Of a DNA stretch of 64,000 bases, positions 27,717 through 35,007 are shown piece by piece. Below the pieces are notes generated by a model that saw only the letters and a list, made by a program, of their open reading frames with translations, was not told the origin of the DNA and searched no databases. Origin of the DNA: an uncultured Tenacibaculum sp. (lineage in GTDB: Bacteria > Bacteroidota > Bacteroidia > Flavobacteriales > Flavobacteriaceae); contig CANLMR010000002.1 in the NCBI GenBank assembly GCA_947492185.1, positions 248,001-312,000 of the forward strand, written 5' to 3'. How positions within the stretch are numbered: position 1 is the stretch's first letter; each line of letters starts with the position of its first letter. The position numbers and the translations under genes were made by a program.

Positions 27717-28487
27717 ATGAAATATATAACTACAATAATAACCTTATTTTTAGCCACTGTTGTTTTCTCTCAAAAAACAGTAGATGCCTCAGACATATTA
27801 AAAGATATAAAAGACGGAAAAAAAATAAATATCAGTAATGCTACAATTGAAGGAGTACTAGACTTAACATATATGGACGATGCCTTGCCTTCTTTACCAA
27901 AAAGACGCAGATGGTGGAATAATGGTGGATCGAATACTGTTGAAAAAGATATCTCAAGTAATATTTCTTTTGTGAACTGTATTTTTAAAGATGATGTTTT
28001 GGCTTACATTCCTCATGAAGATAGCGGTTATACGTTTATCGCAAACTTTGAAGATGATGTAATTTTTAAAAACTGTACATTCGAAAGAAAAGCGATGTTT
28101 AAATATTCTGACTTTGATGAAAACACTGATTTTAGTGGATCTAAGTTTATGGACGACAGTACATTTAAATATGCTGAGTTTTCAAGAAACATATCATTTG
28201 AAAACACCTTATTTGAAGAACCTGCAACATTTAAATATGCAGATTTTAGAAACTTTGTAAGCTTTACTAATTCTGTTTTCAAAGAAACAGCTACTTTTAA
28301 GTATACCAAGTTTAAAGATGGAGTATCTTTTAATAATGTAAAATTTGAAGAAGATCTAAATCTTAAATATGCCAAAGTGGATGGTGAATTTGATATAAAG
28401 AACATGGAAGTTGGTTATGATATTGATTCAAAATACACAAAAATCAATGGGAAAAGTTTTAACAAATACTTATTAAAAAATAAATAG
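27717..28487 (+). CDS. Secreted pentapeptide-repeat protein
   Basis: This protein of about 256 residues has a signal peptide (MKYITTIITLFLATVVFSQ). The body is made of five-residue repeats with F or L at the centre: 'VIFKNCTFERKAMFKYSDF', 'STFKYAEFSRNISFENTLF', 'ATFKYADFRNFVSFTNSVF' and 'ATFKYTKFKDGVSFNNVKF'. A longer 20-residue period built on 'FKY' is clear. It should form a right-handed quadrilateral beta-helix in the periplasm or on the surface. The frame extends upstream to a GTG at 27678, but the signal peptide fixes the ATG at 27717. Function unknown. Confidence 0.85.
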   Translation: MKYITTIITLFLATVVFSQKTVDASDILKDIKDGKKINISNATIEGVLDLTYMDDALPSLPKRRRWWNNGGSNTVEKDISSNISFVNCIFKDDVLAYIPHEDSGYTFIANFEDDVIFKNCTFERKAMFKYSDFDENTDFSGSKFMDDSTFKYAEFSRNISFENTLFEEPATFKYADFRNFVSFTNSVFKETATFKYTKFKDGVSFNNVKFEEDLNLKYAKVDGEFDIKNMEVGYDIDSKYTKINGKSFNKYLLKNK

Positions 28488-28510
28488 ATTTATAATTAAT
28501 TATATAAAAA

Positions 28511-28542
28511 AAGAAGTGCTTAATTAGGCACTTCTTTTTTTT
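28511..28542. terminator. Bidirectional terminator overlapping the end of a coding region
   Basis: AAGAAGTGC (28511-28519) pairs with GCACTTCTT (28528-28536), with A and T tracts outside. It ends the pentapeptide gene on the plus strand. On the minus strand the methyltransferase stop codon (28520-28522) lies in its loop. Confidence 0.9.
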
Positions 28543-29686
28543 GTTTTTTACTTCCTTCATACAATTCATACTTTACAAAACGACAATCTAAATCCCCATT
28601 TTTAATAGGTACTCTTTTCGAAGTTCGTAATCCTACATGTTTTAGTGCCGAAATGTCTGAAGTAATTAGCCAAGCTGTTGAATTTGGATATCCATGCTTC
28701 AATGTATCTCCTATACTTCTATAAAATTCTTCTACATTAATATTTAATCGCTCACCATAAGGTGGATTAAATAAAATGGTCGTTTTCCCAAATACTTCTT
28801 TTTTTGAATTAAAGAAATTCACATGATGTACACCAATAAATTCTTCTAAATTAGCATTAATTATATTCTGTCTCGCCTTCTTTACTGCTGATGGAGCTTT
28901 ATCAAATCCCATTATTTTAAAGTGAGAGTTTCGAATCTTTTTTAATAATGAATCTTGAATAATGAAATATAAATCTTCATCATAATCTTTCCAGTTTTCA
29001 AAAGCAAAATGTTTTCGATTAATATTCGCAGGAATGTTATTTGCAATCATTGTAGCTTCAATTAATAATGTTCCAGAACCACACATTGGATCTATAAAAT
29101 TCTCTTCACCTTTATACCCTGACAATAAAACTAAACCTGCTGCTAAAACCTCATTTATTGGTGCAATATTAGTTGCACTTCTATACCCTCTCTTATGCAA
29201 AGAATTTCCAGAACTATCTAAAGAAATAGTTAACCATTCTTTATGAATATGAATATGAATTTTAATATCTGGGTCTTTCAAATCTACATTCGGACGTTTC
29301 TTATATTTAAACATAAAATAATCCGCAATTGCATCTTTAGACTTTAAGGCAATGTAATGTGAATTAGTAGTAAAATTCCTTGAATACACTACAGCATCTA
29401 CTGCAAAAGTTCCGTCTACATCTAAAATTTTATCCCATTTAACTCTTTGAATGGCTTCATATAAATCTTCTTCATCAAATATTTTACTTTTTTTAATTGG
29501 CTTTAATATTCTAATTGCTGTTCTTAAAGCAATATTTGCTTTATACATAAAACCTTTATCGCCTCTAAAATATACACTCCTAATAGCTTCATTAACTTCT
29601 CTTGCTCCTAATTTTCTAAGTTCATCTGCTAAAACTCCTTCTAGCCCAGAAATGGTAGTTGCAACCATTTTAAAATCTTTATCCAT
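28520..29686 (-). CDS. THUMP-domain class I RNA methyltransferase (RlmL-N/YcbY-like)
   Basis: This protein of about 388 residues contains an N-terminal THUMP RNA-binding domain (about 45-155) and a Rossmann methyltransferase domain. The start 'DKDFKMVATTISGLEGVLADELRKL' is typical. The methyltransferase motif I is 'NFIDPMCGSGTLLIEATMIA', and the catalytic motif is 'ILFNPPYGERL' (NPPY). These point to N2-guanine methylation of rRNA, most like RlmL, but the exact base is not provable here. ATGs at 29692 and 29686 are both possible; the second matches relatives better. It diverges from another methyltransferase gene. Confidence 0.9.
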   Translation of the reverse strand: MDKDFKMVATTISGLEGVLADELRKLGAREVNEAIRSVYFRGDKGFMYKANIALRTAIRILKPIKKSKIFDEEDLYEAIQRVKWDKILDVDGTFAVDAVVYSRNFTTNSHYIALKSKDAIADYFMFKYKKRPNVDLKDPDIKIHIHIHKEWLTISLDSSGNSLHKRGYRSATNIAPINEVLAAGLVLLSGYKGEENFIDPMCGSGTLLIEATMIANNIPANINRKHFAFENWKDYDEDLYFIIQDSLLKKIRNSHFKIMGFDKAPSAVKKARQNIINANLEEFIGVHHVNFFNSKKEVFGKTTILFNPPYGERLNINVEEFYRSIGDTLKHGYPNSTAWLITSDISALKHVGLRTSKRVPIKNGDLDCRFVKYELYEGSKKQKKEVPN

Positions 29687-29704
29687 GTACATTATTTAAG
29701 GTTA

Positions 29705-29712
29705 CAAAAATA
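29705..29712 (-). promoter_or_regulatory. -7 promoter box for the THUMP methyltransferase gene
   Basis: Read on the minus strand this is TATTTTTG. It lies 12 bases before the ATG at 29692 and back-to-back with the divergent box at 29736-29743. Confidence 0.5.
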
Positions 29713-29735
29713 CATTTAAAACTGTAAGTTTTCAT

Positions 29736-29743
29736 TACTTTTG
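29736..29743 (+). promoter_or_regulatory. -7 promoter box for the SAM methyltransferase/ZIP operon
   Basis: TACTTTTG matches TAnnTTTG and lies 16 bases before the ATG at 29760. Confidence 0.5.
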
Positions 29744-29759
29744 CGTCCAACTTATTCCT

Positions 29760-30485
29760 ATGGAAACAAAAGATTGGTTTACTTCTTGGTTTGACACCTC
29801 ATATTATCATACTTTATACAAGCATAGAGATCATGATGACGCACAACTTTTTATGCAAAATATAACTAAATATTTAGAGCTTCCTATAGATGCACATATA
29901 GCAGATTTGCCGTGTGGTAAAGGGAGACACTCTATATATTTAAATTCTTTAGGATACCAAGTTACAGGTGGGGATTTAAGTAAAAATAGTATTGATCATG
30001 CTAAACAATTCGAAAATGACAGATTGCATTTCGAAGTTTGGGATATGCGTAAATATTTAGAAAATAAATACGATGCAGTTTTTAATTTATTTACAAGCTT
30101 TGGATATTTTGATGATGATGCTGAAGATTTAAAAGTGTTAAAAGGAATGAAGGGAGGACTTAAAGAATCTGGTGTATTAGTATTAGACTTTTTAAATGTT
30201 CAAAAAATCAAAAACAATCTAGTTCAAAAAGAAACTAAGCAAATAGATGGTATTACTTTCAATATTGAAAGAGAAATTAAGGATGGATTTATTTTAAAGC
30301 ATATTTCCTTTTACGCTGATGAAAGAGACCATTCTTATACAGAAAAAGTTAAATTTTTAGACTTAGAGAAAATGAAACAGTACTTTAAAGATGCTGGTTT
30401 AACAATTATAAATACCTTTGGAGATTATAATTTAAATGAATTTGACCAAGAAAACTCTAGTCGATTAATATTAATTGCTAAATGA
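29760..30485 (+). CDS. Class I SAM-dependent methyltransferase
   Basis: This 241-residue cytoplasmic methyltransferase has the SAM-binding motif I 'IADLPCGKGRHSIYLNSLGYQVTGGDLS' (about residues 45-73), followed by 'EVWDMRKYLENKYDAVFNLFTSFGYF' and a later 'KESGVLVLDFLN'. The N-terminus 'DWFTSWFDTSYYHTLYKHRD' is typical of a Bacteroidota subgroup of small-molecule or cofactor-type methyltransferases. The substrate is unknown. It overlaps the next gene, a ZIP transporter, by ATGA, so translation is coupled, though no functional link is obvious. Confidence 0.88.
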   Translation: METKDWFTSWFDTSYYHTLYKHRDHDDAQLFMQNITKYLELPIDAHIADLPCGKGRHSIYLNSLGYQVTGGDLSKNSIDHAKQFENDRLHFEVWDMRKYLENKYDAVFNLFTSFGYFDDDAEDLKVLKGMKGGLKESGVLVLDFLNVQKIKNNLVQKETKQIDGITFNIEREIKDGFILKHISFYADERDHSYTEKVKFLDLEKMKQYFKDAGLTIINTFGDYNLNEFDQENSSRLILIAK

Positions 30486-31171
30486 ATTATGTACTCTTAA
30501 TTGGAGCTGTTTTATTAGGTGGAGCATTTGTATTGTACAAAAAACCTAATAAATTATACACTAGGTTATTATTAGCCTTTAGTGGTGCATATTTATTATC
30601 AGTAACTGTTTTACACTTACTTCCAGAGGTTTACACACATAGTAATGACGAACATGAACTTCATACTTTTGGTATATTAATTTTAGTTGGAATTCTAATT
30701 CAATCAATTTTAGAATCATTTTCTAAAGGAGCCGAGCATGGTCATGTGCATTTACACTCTAACTCGAATACATTTCCATGGTTACTTTTTATTAGTCTAT
30801 CATTACATGCTTTTTCTGAAGGAATACCAATCCATAATGCCAATGATAATTTATTGTGGGCCATTGTAGTACATAAAATTCCTATTGCAATTATATTAAC
30901 TACCTTCTTTTTACACTCAGAATTTTCTAAATTAAAAACATTCTTATTCCTATTTGTATTTAGTTTAATGAGTCCTTTGGGTTATTTTCTTGGAGAAAAT
31001 TTAGATTGGATACAAAAATATAATCAAGAAATAACTGCGCTAATTATTGGGGTTTTTCTTCACATTTCTACAATTATACTATTTGAGAGTTCAGAAAATC
31101 ATAAATTCAATTTTCAAAAATTTACTGCTATTCTTTTAGGTATCTTACTTACCATTTTTACTTTGCATTAA
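30482..31171 (+). CDS. ZIP family metal transporter
   Basis: This 229-residue inner-membrane protein has about seven hydrophobic helices. It shows ZIP-family features: 'LLSVTVLHLLPEVY' in helix 2, a histidine-rich cytoplasmic loop ('HSNDEHELH' and 'EHGHVHLHSNSN', about residues 56-100), and the metal-site helices 'LHAFSEGIPI' and 'AIVVHKIPIAI'. It probably imports zinc or another divalent metal. The start ATG overlaps the upstream methyltransferase stop. No metal-responsive site is evident upstream. Confidence 0.92.
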   Translation: MNYVLLIGAVLLGGAFVLYKKPNKLYTRLLLAFSGAYLLSVTVLHLLPEVYTHSNDEHELHTFGILILVGILIQSILESFSKGAEHGHVHLHSNSNTFPWLLFISLSLHAFSEGIPIHNANDNLLWAIVVHKIPIAIILTTFFLHSEFSKLKTFLFLFVFSLMSPLGYFLGENLDWIQKYNQEITALIIGVFLHISTIILFESSENHKFNFQKFTAILLGILLTIFTLH

Positions 31172-31179
31172 AATATATC

Positions 31180-31217
31180 CCTATATTTAGGTAGAATAAA
31201 ATACCTATTTATAGGTA
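31180..31217. promoter_or_regulatory. Two CCTA-N4-TAGG palindromes, 24 bases apart; candidate operator
   Basis: CCTA-TATT-TAGG (31180-31191) and TACCTA-TTTA-TAGGTA (31202-31217) are spaced 24 bases centre to centre. They end 22 bases before the -7 box of the downstream operon, which encodes a kinase and a response regulator. Each is followed by TAG, so they are also near direct repeats. Autoregulation by the LuxR-type regulator is a guess. Confidence 0.45.
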
Positions 31218-31239
31218 GTTTAATTATTTGTTTCTAGTC

Positions 31240-31247
31240 TAACTTTG
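31240..31247 (+). promoter_or_regulatory. -7 promoter box of the unknown/histidine-kinase operon
   Basis: TAACTTTG matches TAnnTTTG and lies 27 bases before the ATG at 31275. The paired palindromes at 31180-31217 are directly upstream. Confidence 0.5.
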
Positions 31248-31274
31248 AAAATGTAAATATTAACTAATTAAACA

Positions 31275-31868
31275 ATGAATAAAAAAGAACAACCAGAAAT
31301 TAAGCTTACTGCTAATGTTAATTTAAATGATACTAATAATTATCAACTTTTATTAGCTAGTCAAAATTATGGTACTTTTTATTGTATTTATGGTAAACTT
31401 ACTATTACAGAAGGTACTAAGATTTTAGAAAAAATCGATTTAAAATTAAAAAACTATAAAGGAACATGTAATGTTGGGTTTATCAACAATGATTCTAGCT
31501 TAAATCACGTTAGAGTTTATCGACATGAAAAAACTTTATTTATTGAAATTCCAGTAATGGGGTTTTGTAATGCTCCAAATTCTGAAATTAACCAAACAAA
31601 CGCTACTTCAGGTAAACAAATAGATTTAACCGGAGTTGAGAAAATTTTTATTTACCGAGGAATTATCAAAAACAACAGTATGGTAGGGAATATTTCTGAT
31701 GCTGAATTTATTTACAGAGACGGAGAAGATCGCAGGCCAAGATATCAAAAACTACCGAATGGAATGTATAACTCATTAGATGACTGGGATTTAAAAACTC
31801 CTTTCTTATCTGGTGCTAAAGCATCTGGTGGAAATTGTTTTACTTCTAATTTAGAAGTATACCCTTAA
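31275..31868 (+). CDS. Unknown 197-residue protein coupled to a histidine kinase
   Basis: I do not recognise this protein. It has no signal peptide or membrane segment. It is rich in beta-strand-like alternation ('EIKLTANVNLNDTNNYQLLLAS', 'YGTFYCIYGKLTITEG', 'LFIEIPVMGFCN') and may be a beta-sandwich. Its stop and the kinase start overlap as TAATG, so the two are translationally coupled. The promoter and palindromes upstream belong to it, and it is therefore the first gene of the sensor operon. It could be a ligand-binding partner or target of the kinase; nothing in the sequence proves this. Confidence 0.7.
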   Translation: MNKKEQPEIKLTANVNLNDTNNYQLLLASQNYGTFYCIYGKLTITEGTKILEKIDLKLKNYKGTCNVGFINNDSSLNHVRVYRHEKTLFIEIPVMGFCNAPNSEINQTNATSGKQIDLTGVEKIFIYRGIIKNNSMVGNISDAEFIYRDGEDRRPRYQKLPNGMYNSLDDWDLKTPFLSGAKASGGNCFTSNLEVYP

Positions 31869-33757
31869 TGAATTTAAAAAATAAAATAATATTATTACTT
31901 TTTTTTAGTCTTCAGAGTATCGCTTCATTTGGTTACTCTGAAGATTTATCTGTTTATAATTTTTTCTTTAATAATCTTACCTCCCTTAATTTCGAAGAGA
32001 ATAAACTTCATGAATTATTAAAACAGAAATCAAATAGAGAAAGTAATTTACTATTATTAAATGAGCTAATTTCTAATAATGGTGAAAAAAAATTAACTTT
32101 ATCTGAATTAAAGTTAACTAATAATAATTTTGACAACTCAATTATAAATCTAATAAATGGTTATTTTGATTTATTATATGATAGTAATCGAACAAATAGT
32201 TTTGAATACTTTATAAAAGCATATAAATATGCTGTTAAATCTAAATACAAACCCCTAGTAAAGTTTAGTCTTAGATCTTTATTATTATTTTATTCTAGGT
32301 CATCTTTACAAAACAATAATGATTATAAAGAATACCTAGTTAAGTATAAAGATTTATGTTATACTACAAATGATTTAATTTATTATTATTCATTTAAATT
32401 TAACCTTTTAGCTCAAACTACTTTATATGATGAGAAAAAGACTATTCTAAAATCTCAATATAATATTATATTTAAATCTTATGATTCTATATTTAAATTG
32501 AATCCGAAAGATAAATTAAAGTCTATTTACTTTATAGATAAAGCTAATTATATAATAAGAGATAATCCCAATAAAGCTAAATCTTATTTTAAAGAAAGTT
32601 TAAAATATATCAATACATCAAATTACTTTAATGTAAATAGATTTAAAGTTTTATTGAATTTAGCTAGAGTAGCCTCGCTAACTGGTAATTTTCAAAAAGG
32701 AATTAATGAGCTCCATAAAGCTTCAAAGTATATTAATATAAATGATTCTTTACGTTATTTATACAATCAAAAGGCTTTTTTAGCAGATTTACATGCTAAA
32801 CTTAAAAACTTTGATTCAGCTTATTTTTATACTCGAGAAGTTAGGTTTTTAGGGTATAAAAGAAATTTCCAACAACACAACACTACTATTTCAAAAACAA
32901 AAGTTCAAATTGAAACTTTAGAAAAAGAAAAAGAAAACTTAGAATTAAAAACCAAAAGAAAGCAGGATAAAATGTTTTTTATTGGTGGCGGGATTTTCAT
33001 GTTATTAGGTTCACTAATTGCTTACTTAAATGTTAAAAACTCTCGCAGAAAACGCTTACTAGCCGAACAGCAAAAAGAGCTAGAAAAACAGAAAAACTTA
33101 ACATTATTAAAAGAACAAGAAATTACTACCATTAATGCTATGGTAGAAGGACAAGAAAAAGAACGTGTAAGAATTGCAGAAGATTTACACGATAATATAG
33201 GTAGTGTATTGGCCACTTTAAAATTGCATTTTGAAAACTTAAAACTCAATAGAGAAAAGAAACATTTCAATCAAGAAGAATTGTATAATAAAACTGAAAA
33301 GCTAATCGACGAAACCTATTTAAAAGTCCGAAGTATTGCACATGCTAAAAACGCCGGAGTTATTGCCAATCAGGGATTATTAGTTGCCATTAAAATAATG
33401 GCTGAAAAAATTTCTTCAGCTAATCAGCTAAATATTGAAATTGTAGATTATGGTCTAGACAAACGATTAGATACTAATACTGAAATTACAGCTTTTAGAA
33501 TTATACAAGAATTAGTAACCAATATTATAAAGCACGCAGAGGCTACTGAAGCCACAGTTAACATCTCTCAATTTGAAGATCAATTAAATATCATTATTGA
33601 AGATAATGGAAAAGGATTTAATACCAATAAAATTGATTCTAATAAAGGAATGGGGTTAGGTTCTATAAAAAAAAGAGTGGAACATATAAATGGAACACTA
33701 CAAATTGATTCTGTTCTTAAACGAGGAACTTCAATTATTATTAATATCCCTCTATAA
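31868..33757 (+). CDS. Membrane sensor histidine kinase, TPR-like sensor with HisKA_3 core
   Basis: This 629-residue kinase has a signal peptide (residues 1-22) and a large periplasmic region of helical TPR-like repeats (about 25-340). A single membrane helix ('MFFIGGGIFMLLGSLIAYLNV', about 365-385) and a coiled coil follow. The HisKA_3 dimerisation domain has the phospho-acceptor in 'RVRIAEDLHDNIGSVLATLK'. The HATPase domain shows 'FRIIQELVTNIIKHAEA', 'IIIEDNGKGFN' and 'KGMGLGSIKKRV'. It belongs to the NarX/LiaS-like class and should phosphorylate the LuxR-type regulator encoded 64 bases downstream. The sensed signal is unknown. Confidence 0.92.
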   Translation: MNLKNKIILLLFFSLQSIASFGYSEDLSVYNFFFNNLTSLNFEENKLHELLKQKSNRESNLLLLNELISNNGEKKLTLSELKLTNNNFDNSIINLINGYFDLLYDSNRTNSFEYFIKAYKYAVKSKYKPLVKFSLRSLLLFYSRSSLQNNNDYKEYLVKYKDLCYTTNDLIYYYSFKFNLLAQTTLYDEKKTILKSQYNIIFKSYDSIFKLNPKDKLKSIYFIDKANYIIRDNPNKAKSYFKESLKYINTSNYFNVNRFKVLLNLARVASLTGNFQKGINELHKASKYININDSLRYLYNQKAFLADLHAKLKNFDSAYFYTREVRFLGYKRNFQQHNTTISKTKVQIETLEKEKENLELKTKRKQDKMFFIGGGIFMLLGSLIAYLNVKNSRRKRLLAEQQKELEKQKNLTLLKEQEITTINAMVEGQEKERVRIAEDLHDNIGSVLATLKLHFENLKLNREKKHFNQEELYNKTEKLIDETYLKVRSIAHAKNAGVIANQGLLVAIKIMAEKISSANQLNIEIVDYGLDKRLDTNTEITAFRIIQELVTNIIKHAEATEATVNISQFEDQLNIIIEDNGKGFNTNKIDSNKGMGLGSIKKRVEHINGTLQIDSVLKRGTSIIINIPL

Positions 33758-33795
33758 TACCTAACTGTAAGTAATAAATAGGAAATTCAATTTTA

Positions 33796-33803
33796 TATCT
33801 TTG
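33796..33803 (+). promoter_or_regulatory. -7 promoter box for the LuxR-type regulator
   Basis: TATCTTTG matches TAnnTTTG, 18 bases before the ATG at 33822. It lies across the alternative TTG start at 33801, which supports the later ATG. Confidence 0.45.
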
Positions 33804-33821
33804 ATAAAAGATCAACAAATT

Positions 33822-34463
33822 ATGATTACAATAGCTATGGCTGAAGACCATCAGATGTTAATTGATGGCGTAAAATCTTTTTTTGAATACGATGATAATG
33901 TAAATATTATCGGCACTGTAAACAATGGTGAAGATTTGGTCAAATTAGTATTATTAAAACAACCCAAATTAGTCATTACAGATATTCGTATGCCAAAAAT
34001 GGATGGCATTGAAGCTACAAAAATCATTAAAACGAAACTTCCTCATATTCGTGTTCTTGCTTTAACTATGTTTGATCAACCAGATGCTATAAAACAAATG
34101 TTAGACGCTGGAGCTTCAGGTTATTTGCTAAAAAACTCAGGAATAAAAATGCTTTCAAAAGCAATAGTTACAGTTGCAGAAGGAAATACCTTTTTTGATC
34201 CAAATGTAGCTTTTAATTTTATGAACGATTATATAGACAATAAAGTTACCATTGGAAAATCAGATAAAGTAGTACTTTCTAACAGAGAGAAAGAAATTTT
34301 GAACTTAATAGCCAACGGAAATACTTCAAAACAAATAGCTGAAACATTATTTATTGCTAAAACTACAGTAGATACTCATAGAAAAAATATGATTCGTAAA
34401 CTCGACTTAAAAAATGGAAATGAATTAGTTAAGTATGCTATTGATAAGAAATATCAGTTTTAA
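33822..34463 (+). CDS. LuxR/NarL-type response regulator
   Basis: This 213-residue regulator starts 'MITIAMAEDHQMLIDGVKSFF'. The receiver domain has the acidic pair in 'AEDH', the phospho-acceptor Asp54 in 'VITDIRMPKMDG', Thr in 'LALTMF' and Lys in 'GYLLKNSG'. A C-terminal LuxR helix-turn-helix follows ('LSNREKEILNLIANGNTSKQIAETL', then 'KTTVDTHRKNMIRKL'). It is the obvious partner of the kinase upstream. The frame extends to a TTG at 33801, but that codon overlaps the promoter-like box, so the ATG at 33822 is preferred. Confidence 0.93.
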   Translation: MITIAMAEDHQMLIDGVKSFFEYDDNVNIIGTVNNGEDLVKLVLLKQPKLVITDIRMPKMDGIEATKIIKTKLPHIRVLALTMFDQPDAIKQMLDAGASGYLLKNSGIKMLSKAIVTVAEGNTFFDPNVAFNFMNDYIDNKVTIGKSDKVVLSNREKEILNLIANGNTSKQIAETLFIAKTTVDTHRKNMIRKLDLKNGNELVKYAIDKKYQF

Positions 34464-34469
34464 TAATAC

Positions 34470-34832
34470 TTACTCTTCTCTATTCACCAAATCCATAGAA
34501 AATGCGGGTAAACAAATTGCTATATATTCGCATTCTTCTTTAAAAGGATTGGAATACTGAACTCTCACATTTTTTTCAATTTTAATCGATTGACCAGCTT
34601 GCAAAACAATCGTCTCGCCATCAACTACAAATTGTTTTTTTCCACGAATTACATATGTATATTCTTCAAATTCTGGTGTTTGAAAAGGCTCACTCCACCC
34701 AGAAGGAGCAATCATATGTGCAATACTTATTTTAGGTTCTTTCGTAGTAGCATTTCCAAAATGCTCTTCTATTAATTTTCCATCAGTAGTAGGAACTACA
34801 AATGGTGACTTTTGTATAGTATATTTTTTCAT
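34470..34832 (-). CDS. Cupin domain protein
   Basis: This 120-residue single-domain cupin has a beta-barrel pattern: 'EPFQTPEFEEYTYVIRGKKQFVVDGETIVLQAGQSIKIEKNVRVQYSN' split over two strands-and-loop motifs. The usual metal-binding histidines are poorly kept; glutamates and a tyrosine sit in their place in 'PEFEEYTYVI'. That may mean a different metal set or a binding rather than catalytic role. I start at the ATG at 34832; an upstream ATG would add a hydrophobic stretch unlikely to be real. It is convergent with the response regulator gene, and its function is unknown. Confidence 0.8.
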   Translation of the reverse strand: MKKYTIQKSPFVVPTTDGKLIEEHFGNATTKEPKISIAHMIAPSGWSEPFQTPEFEEYTYVIRGKKQFVVDGETIVLQAGQSIKIEKNVRVQYSNPFKEECEYIAICLPAFSMDLVNREE

Positions 34833-34940
34833 GTTTATAAAAAATAGATGTAACAAAAATAGAAAATGGAATACCAATTGTGCTATATAGGTGAAATAAA
34901 TTAATTATAACTAAACAGCTAAAAAACGGTGTAGTTTTGC

Positions 34941-34948
34941 TACATTTG
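34941..34948 (+). promoter_or_regulatory. -7 promoter box for yidC
   Basis: TACATTTG matches TAnnTTTG; the ATG is 59 bases downstream. The leader contains a weak inverted repeat (CTCAA and TTGAG). Confidence 0.45.
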
Positions 34949-35007
34949 TCGCGTTTTTCTCAAGCATTTATTTTGAGGAATGACAAGTTGACATTTAAAA
35001 TTTATCA

